Assembly: GCF_023016115.1 (NCBI RefSeq)
Contig: NZ_JALKBH010000009.1
Location: 49,210 to 113,209 of the forward strand
Length of the DNA: 64,000 nt
Reading direction: 5' to 3'
Source of the DNA: Alcanivorax sp. S6407
GTDB taxonomy: Bacteria; Pseudomonadota; Gammaproteobacteria; Pseudomonadales; Alcanivoracaceae
How positions within the stretch are numbered: position 1 is the stretch's first letter; every line of letters starts with the position of its first letter. This document shows positions 59,568 to 64,000 of the stretch, in pieces. Below the pieces are notes generated by a model. That model searched no databases. It was not told the origin of the DNA and saw only the letters and a program-made list of their open reading frames with translations. The position numbers and the translations under genes are program-made.

Positions 59568-61034
59568 TTAGCCGCCGGTAAGCAGCATCATCAAACACAC
59601 AAACAGGCTCCCAGCCGAAAACAACATGGTTTTTGAGCTGATGCGATTGAAGGCCGCATCAAAGCCTGCATTCTGAACGGACAACTTGGTTTTCTGGCGT
59701 GTCCAGCTTTGCCGGTCGAGATGGAACAGGGCAAAGATCTTCACCAGTGAACCCACTACCTGGTTGTAATACAGCAGTACCGGATACAGGGGACCTACTG
59801 GATGGCAGGTGACTCTGAGCAGCATCGCGACAAAGGTGCGCGATAGCGAAATCCAGAACAGGTACACCACAAACAGTTGCCAGTTCTGCATCGACGCCAT
59901 CATCAACGCCGCGGTCAGGCCAATCAGGCAAGTCCACATGCTGATGCGCTGGTCATACAGCACGAAAGTGGTGAACAGCCCCAGACGCCGCCAACCCAGG
60001 CGCGTGGCGCGCAGATTCTGGCGCAGTGAATTACCGTACCAGCGGAACATCAACTGTAAGGTGGCGGGCACAAAACGGTGATGGGGCGGATGCTCCACGG
60101 TCAGGGTGTGGGCATCGGGCACGTAAAATGTATCCCAGCCCAACGTCATCAGTGAGTTCCAGCTGGACTTGTCATCCCCGGTGAGAAAGCGAAATTTGCC
60201 CAGTCGCCAGTGCTCCAGGTGATCCGATTCCACGTCGGCAATAAACTCCGGCGCGGTCAGTACCGCGGCACGGAAAAATGACATGCGCCCGGTCATGGTC
60301 AGCACTCTGTGCGACAGCGCCATGGAACACATGTTCAGGTGGCGTTGGGCAAAACGCATGGTGTGCCAGTCGCGCATGATGCGACTGCCGCGTACCACGC
60401 ACTGCTCATTCGTAGTCAGCCCGCCCAGATTGGGAAGCAACCCGAAGAAACACACCGAATCACGGACACAATCCGGCGCCAGCATGGTATCGCCATCAAC
60501 CACCCCGACCACCGCATTGCGGTCTGGCATGGTGCGGCTCACCGCCCGGAAGGCCAGAGCCAACCCATCGCGTTTGCCGGTGCCCCGGGCACGGCAGATG
60601 ATCAGCTTGACGCACCCTTGTGGATCGAACTCCCGATGACACTGGCGGATCAGGTTTTCATCTGCTCGTTCTACGATGGACACCACCACCGTGGCCGGCG
60701 TCCCGCAATTCACCGCTTCACGAAACACACTGGCATACACATTCCAGGTGGTATCCGCCGGAATGCGGAAGCTGGTAACCACAAGATAGACATGACTCGG
60801 CGCATAGGCTTCCGGGTTGCGGGCGATGATCCTGCGCATGGCAGGAAACCGCACCCGCATAAACCAGATGCCTCGCAACAGGTGCATGCCGCCAATGGAG
60901 TAGCGCCACAGCCCGATCGCGCCAATCAGCAAGATGAATTTGCGGTCATCGCTATCCAGATAGGCGGGATCGATCAGTAGTGCCAACCCCATCACCACGG
61001 ATAGCCACAACAGCCATTCCCCGAGGTTTTTCAT
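59568..61034 (-). CDS. alg8: Alginate polymerase glycosyltransferase Alg8
   Basis: 488 residues, a membrane GT2 glycosyltransferase. The cytosolic domain has VVDGDT (Asp180, Asp182) for nucleotide and metal, TGDDKSSW (287-288) as acceptor base region, and RWYGNSLRQNLRA in the place of the QxxRW motif. Membrane helices lie at the N-terminus and after residue 360. It polymerises GDP-mannuronate and pushes the chain into the periplasm with Alg44. It starts 6 bases after the algD stop. Confidence 0.95.
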   Translation of the reverse strand: MKNLGEWLLWLSVVMGLALLIDPAYLDSDDRKFILLIGAIGLWRYSIGGMHLLRGIWFMRVRFPAMRRIIARNPEAYAPSHVYLVVTSFRIPADTTWNVYASVFREAVNCGTPATVVVSIVERADENLIRQCHREFDPQGCVKLIICRARGTGKRDGLALAFRAVSRTMPDRNAVVGVVDGDTMLAPDCVRDSVCFFGLLPNLGGLTTNEQCVVRGSRIMRDWHTMRFAQRHLNMCSMALSHRVLTMTGRMSFFRAAVLTAPEFIADVESDHLEHWRLGKFRFLTGDDKSSWNSLMTLGWDTFYVPDAHTLTVEHPPHHRFVPATLQLMFRWYGNSLRQNLRATRLGWRRLGLFTTFVLYDQRISMWTCLIGLTAALMMASMQNWQLFVVYLFWISLSRTFVAMLLRVTCHPVGPLYPVLLYYNQVVGSLVKIFALFHLDRQSWTRQKTKLSVQNAGFDAAFNRISSKTMLFSAGSLFVCLMMLLTGG

Positions 61035-61040
61035 GGCCGC

Positions 61041-62354
61041 TTACCAGCAGATGCCCTGACGATCTTCGCTGGAAACACCGGGCAGATAGCCACACAGATC
61101 AATCAGCAAACGACCACTGTTGACGGTATCGGCAACCGCTTTGAATGTCGGGATGGCATGACCGACCACCACGACTTCGCTGTCATCCACCAGCTGATCC
61201 ATGTCGTCCACCAGGCACTTGAACAGTTCGCCGTAGCTGCTCCATAGCTGCTCGGCCACCGGGCTGTGATTGCTGGCATAGCTCACATTGGTGTCGTAAA
61301 TGGCCAGCTGATAACCCTCAGCTACCAGACGGGCAGCCAGGCTTACCAGCGGACTTTCGCGCAGGTCATCCGTGCCGGGCTTGAAGCTGAGTCCCAGCAT
61401 GCCGATTTTTTTCATGCCCGATTCACGGATCATGGTCATGGCACGCTCGACCTGGTTATCGTTACTGCTGGACAGGGACGCCAGCAGCGGTGACGGCAGA
61501 GACACTTTGGCACACCAGGCGTTCAGCGCGCGTACATCCTTGGGCAAACATGAGCCACCGTAGGCAAAGCCCGGTTTCATGTAGTAGCTGGACAGGTTCA
61601 GCTTGTTGTCCATGCAGACCACTTCCATCACCCGGCGCCCGTCTACGCCCGCCTGCTTGGCAATATTGCCGATCTCATTGGCAAACGACACCTTGGTGGC
61701 ATGCCAGGAGTTACAGGCGTATTTGACCAGCTCTGCTTCTTCCAGCGCCATTTTTACCAGCGGCGCATCCAACCCTTCGTAAAGGGCGGCCAGAGCATCC
61801 GACGCATCTTCATTCATACCGCCCACCACAGTCATCGGCGGGTTGAAAAAATCGTAGATCGCGGTGGACTCCCGGAGAAACTCCGGATTTACCGCCAGCA
61901 GGAAATCGACCCCGGCAGTTTTGCCGGAAGCCTGTTCGAGAATCGGCAGCAGCTCTCCGCGGACCAGCCCCGGTAGCACCGTGCTGCGGATTACTACCAG
62001 ATGCACATCATCCTTGTTGCGCAGTGCCTGGCCGATGTCTTCGCATACCGCTTTCAGATAACGGGTATTAAGGAATCCGCTTTCATCACTGGGCGTACCA
62101 ACACAGACAAACGAGACATCACTGTCAGCCACTGCCTGTTTTGCATCGGTGGTGGCAGTAATACGACCAGCCTGGACTCCTTCCGATAACAGCTCGCCAA
62201 GCTGGTCTTCCACGATTGGCGATTCGCCACGCTGGACCTGGGCGACCTTGCCCTCACTGACATCCATACCAATGACGGTATGACCCTTTTTCGCGAAGCA
62301 GGCGGTGCAGACTGCGCCAACATAGCCCAGTCCAAAAATTGAGATAGTGGACAT
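61041..62354 (-). CDS. algD: GDP-mannose 6-dehydrogenase
   Basis: 437 residues. The NAD fold begins MSTISIFGLGYVGAV; catalytic Cys269 is in AYGGSCLPKDVRAL, and FANEIGNIAKQAGVDGRRVMEVVCMDNKLNLS and the final GICW match Pseudomonas AlgD specifically rather than UDP-glucose dehydrogenase. It oxidises GDP-mannose to GDP-mannuronate, the committed step. It is the first gene of the minus-strand operon, with GGGAAAGGGA right before the ATG. Confidence 0.96.
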   Translation of the reverse strand: MSTISIFGLGYVGAVCTACFAKKGHTVIGMDVSEGKVAQVQRGESPIVEDQLGELLSEGVQAGRITATTDAKQAVADSDVSFVCVGTPSDESGFLNTRYLKAVCEDIGQALRNKDDVHLVVIRSTVLPGLVRGELLPILEQASGKTAGVDFLLAVNPEFLRESTAIYDFFNPPMTVVGGMNEDASDALAALYEGLDAPLVKMALEEAELVKYACNSWHATKVSFANEIGNIAKQAGVDGRRVMEVVCMDNKLNLSSYYMKPGFAYGGSCLPKDVRALNAWCAKVSLPSPLLASLSSSNDNQVERAMTMIRESGMKKIGMLGLSFKPGTDDLRESPLVSLAARLVAEGYQLAIYDTNVSYASNHSPVAEQLWSSYGELFKCLVDDMDQLVDDSEVVVVGHAIPTFKAVADTVNSGRLLIDLCGYLPGVSSEDRQGICW

Positions 62355-62769
62355 TCCCTTTCCCCATTAACGTGCAGCTTTCCAGCCGCAATAAATGACT
62401 CAATCCGTGAGAGCCATCTAACGCCTGATAAAGAGAAATGTGTAGAGGGGTAACACTAAAACAGAACTGACTTACTAGCAGGTTTTACGAGATCAGGTAC
62501 AAGGAGATGCATTTTCCATAATAACAACTAGTACAAACGGCTAGGGCACAAAACAAAATTGCATGGTTTGTCGATGCTTTCGCGAACCAGGTCACAGGAA
62601 AAAGAAGGGCTATCCAGAAAGGTGATAGGCAAATTCAATTACCACCACAAGAGCAGCGGGAAGGACAACAACACCTCAGCTGTGACCGGCAGGTGAATAG
62701 CGCAGACAGCGAATTAGTTCGCACCCGGCAACCACTCCCACAGGGCGGCAGTCCCGGTTTTACGTGTCA
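62355..62769 (-). promoter_or_regulatory. Region upstream of algD
   Basis: About 410 bases, AT-richer than the genes around it, with no open gene. It must hold the algD operon promoter, because the tuf terminator precedes it. I see no AlgU-type GAACTT-N16-TCTGA and no convincing sigma-70 promoter; a long AT-rich leader like that of Pseudomonas algD is present in general form only. Confidence 0.45.
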
Positions 62770-62805
62770 CGTGTTGCGTGAAGCGTGTTGCAGCCGCAGA
62801 GCGGC
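62770..62805 (-). repeat. Post-terminator repeat module, copy 4
   Basis: 36 bases with 3 mismatches to 3778-3813, placed beyond the tuf terminator in the same orientation relative to its gene. Confidence 0.75.
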
Positions 62806-62819
62806 CATCGAGCGGCTAC

Positions 62820-62843
62820 AAAAAAGGGCCGCCGAAGCGACCC
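62820..62843 (-). terminator. Terminator of tuf
   Basis: On the minus strand GGGTCGC-TTCG-GCGGCCC (62826-62843) with one G-T pair and a UUCG-type loop, then TTTTTT (62820-62825). It is 23 bases after the tuf stop. Confidence 0.9.
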
Positions 62844-62866
62844 TTTTTCTGATACCGGGTAACGAA

Positions 62867-64000
62867 TTACTCGGTGATCTTGGCTACCACGCCGGCGCCA
62901 ACGGTACGGCCACCTTCGCGGATAGCGAAGCGCAGACCGTCTTCCATAGCGATCGGAGCGATCAGCTCAACGTCCATCTGAACGTTGTCGCCCGGCATTA
63001 CCATTTCAGTACCTTCCGGCAGGGTGCAAGCACCGGTTACGTCGGTGGTACGGAAGTAGAACTGCGGACGGTAACCGTTGAAGAACGGGGTGTGACGGCC
63101 ACCTTCGTCCTTGCTCAGTACGTATACCTCGGCAACGAACTTGGTGTGCGGGTTGATGGAACCCGGCTTGGCCAGAACCTGACCACGCTCTACTTCGTCA
63201 CGCTTGGTACCACGCAGCAGAACACCAACGTTCTCACCAGCGCGGCCTTCGTCCAGCAGCTTGCGGAACATTTCCACACCGGTACAGGTGGTCTTGGTGG
63301 TGTCGTGGATACCCACGATCTCGATTTCCTCGCCCACCTTGATGATGCCACGCTCTACACGGCCGGTTACTACAGTACCGCGACCAGAGATGGAGAATAC
63401 GTCTTCGATCGGCATCAGGAACGGCTGATCTACGGCACGCTCCGGCTCCGGGATGTACTCGTCCAGGGTCTCTACCAGCTTCTGTACAGCCGGCATACCG
63501 ATGTCGCTGGTGTCGCCTTCCAGAGCCTTCAGGGCAGAACCCTTGATGATCGGAGTGTCGTCGCCCGGGAAATCGTAGTCGCTCAGCAGCTCACGGATTT
63601 CCATTTCTACCAGCTCGAGCAGCTCTTCATCGTCAACCATGTCCGCTTTGTTCAGGAACACAACGATGTAAGGTACGCCTACCTGACGGGACAGCAGGAT
63701 GTGCTCGCGAGTCTGCGGCATCGGGCCATCAGCTGCGGAACATACCAGGATAGCGCCGTCCATCTGGGCAGCACCGGTGATCATGTTTTTCACATAATCA
63801 GCGTGCCCGGGGCAGTCTACGTGGGCGTAGTGACGAGTCGGGGAATCGTACTCTACGTGAGAGGTAGCGATGGTGATACCACGCTCACGCTCTTCCGGAG
63901 CGTTATCGATACCGTCGAAGGCAACGGCAGAGCCGCCCCATACTTCCGCACATACGCGAGTCAGCGCAGCGGTCAGAGTGGTTTTACCATGGTCAACGTG
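62867..64000 (-). CDS. tuf: Elongation factor Tu (5' end outside window)
   Basis: The frame is open to the window edge, where it reads [13 protein letters not shown], so about 19 N-terminal residues are missing. Switch [17 protein letters not shown], the NKAD and SALKAL motifs of the GTPase, and domains 2 and 3 to VVAKITE are complete. EF-Tu brings aminoacyl-tRNA to the ribosome. Codons are strongly biased, as expected for a very highly expressed gene. Normally rpsJ follows within a few hundred bases; here the terminator and the exopolysaccharide locus follow. Confidence 0.98.
   Translation of the reverse strand, partial: HVDHGKTTLTAALTRVCAEVWGGSAVAFDGIDNAPEERERGITIATSHVEYDSPTRHYAHVDCPGHADYVKNMITGAAQMDGAILVCSAADGPMPQTREHILLSRQVGVPYIVVFLNKADMVDDEELLELVEMEIRELLSDYDFPGDDTPIIKGSALKALEGDTSDIGMPAVQKLVETLDEYIPEPERAVDQPFLMPIEDVFSISGRGTVVTGRVERGIIKVGEEIEIVGIHDTTKTTCTGVEMFRKLLDEGRAGENVGVLLRGTKRDEVERGQVLAKPGSINPHTKFVAEVYVLSKDEGGRHTPFFNGYRPQFYFRTTDVTGACTLPEGTEMVMPGDNVQMDVELIAPIAMEDGLRFAIREGGRTVGAGVVAKITE

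Noticed and set aside
62355..62769. AlgU-type promoter upstream of algD
   Set aside because: No GAACTT with a TCTGA 16-17 bases on could be found on the coding strand.

Overview
The window looks like a chromosome segment of a marine gammaproteobacterium of the Alcanivorax/Marinobacter kind. This is inferred from three things: a complete S10-spc-alpha ribosomal protein block with gammaproteobacterial gene order, a two-domain fatty acyl-CoA reductase of the wax-ester type with a FabR-like repressor, and a phasin-like granule protein. DNA is GC-rich throughout, except for one clearly AT-richer lipoprotein gene after uvrA. I saw no tRNA or rRNA genes, CRISPR arrays, insertion sequences or prophage genes.

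Layout. 1-18.6 kb is a mixed housekeeping and lipid/regulatory region. It holds the end of an SDR gene, two small unknown genes, a phasin, an ABC1/UbiB-family kinase, a small outer-membrane barrel, a 7TMR-DISM hybrid histidine kinase, a MoxR/VWA pair, an ABM monooxygenase, a nitroreductase, the FabR-like regulator next to the acyl-CoA reductase, a MazG-like NTPase, an epoxide hydrolase, and a class III cyclase overlapping a lipoprotein gene. 18.9-23.3 kb holds gspN-gspC-gspD (type II secretion) directly behind ssb. 23.3-31.8 kb holds a YajR-like transporter, a CsgD-like regulator, uvrA with a LexA box, an AT-rich lipoprotein, a phosphodiesterase lipoprotein and a DOPA-dioxygenase-like protein.

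31.9-45.6 kb, all on the minus strand, is the ribosomal block rpsJ to rplQ with secY, rpmJ and rpoA. tuf, which normally sits just before rpsJ, is instead at the right edge. About 17 kb between tuf and rpsJ is filled by an alginate-type exopolysaccharide locus. Its minus strand carries algD-alg8-alg44-algK-algE-algI-algJ-algF-algX-algL, tightly packed with overlaps. The plus strand carries algA, a phosphomannomutase and an AlgG-like beta-helix protein, converging on algL. AlgA and ManB would make GDP-mannose, AlgD GDP-mannuronate, and Alg8/Alg44 would polymerise it under c-di-GMP control. AlgK/AlgE would export the chain, AlgI/J/F/X acetylate it and AlgL clear strays. The AlgG-like protein lacks the DPHD epimerase motif, so the product may be a polymannuronate rather than a mixed M/G alginate.

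Unexplained structure includes a repeat module that sits immediately beyond the terminators of at least four genes in a constant orientation, a second dispersed inverted-repeat family, two near-identical sigma-54-type promoters before two unknown small genes, and a CTAACA/TGTTAG operator pair at the FabR-like regulator and reductase.
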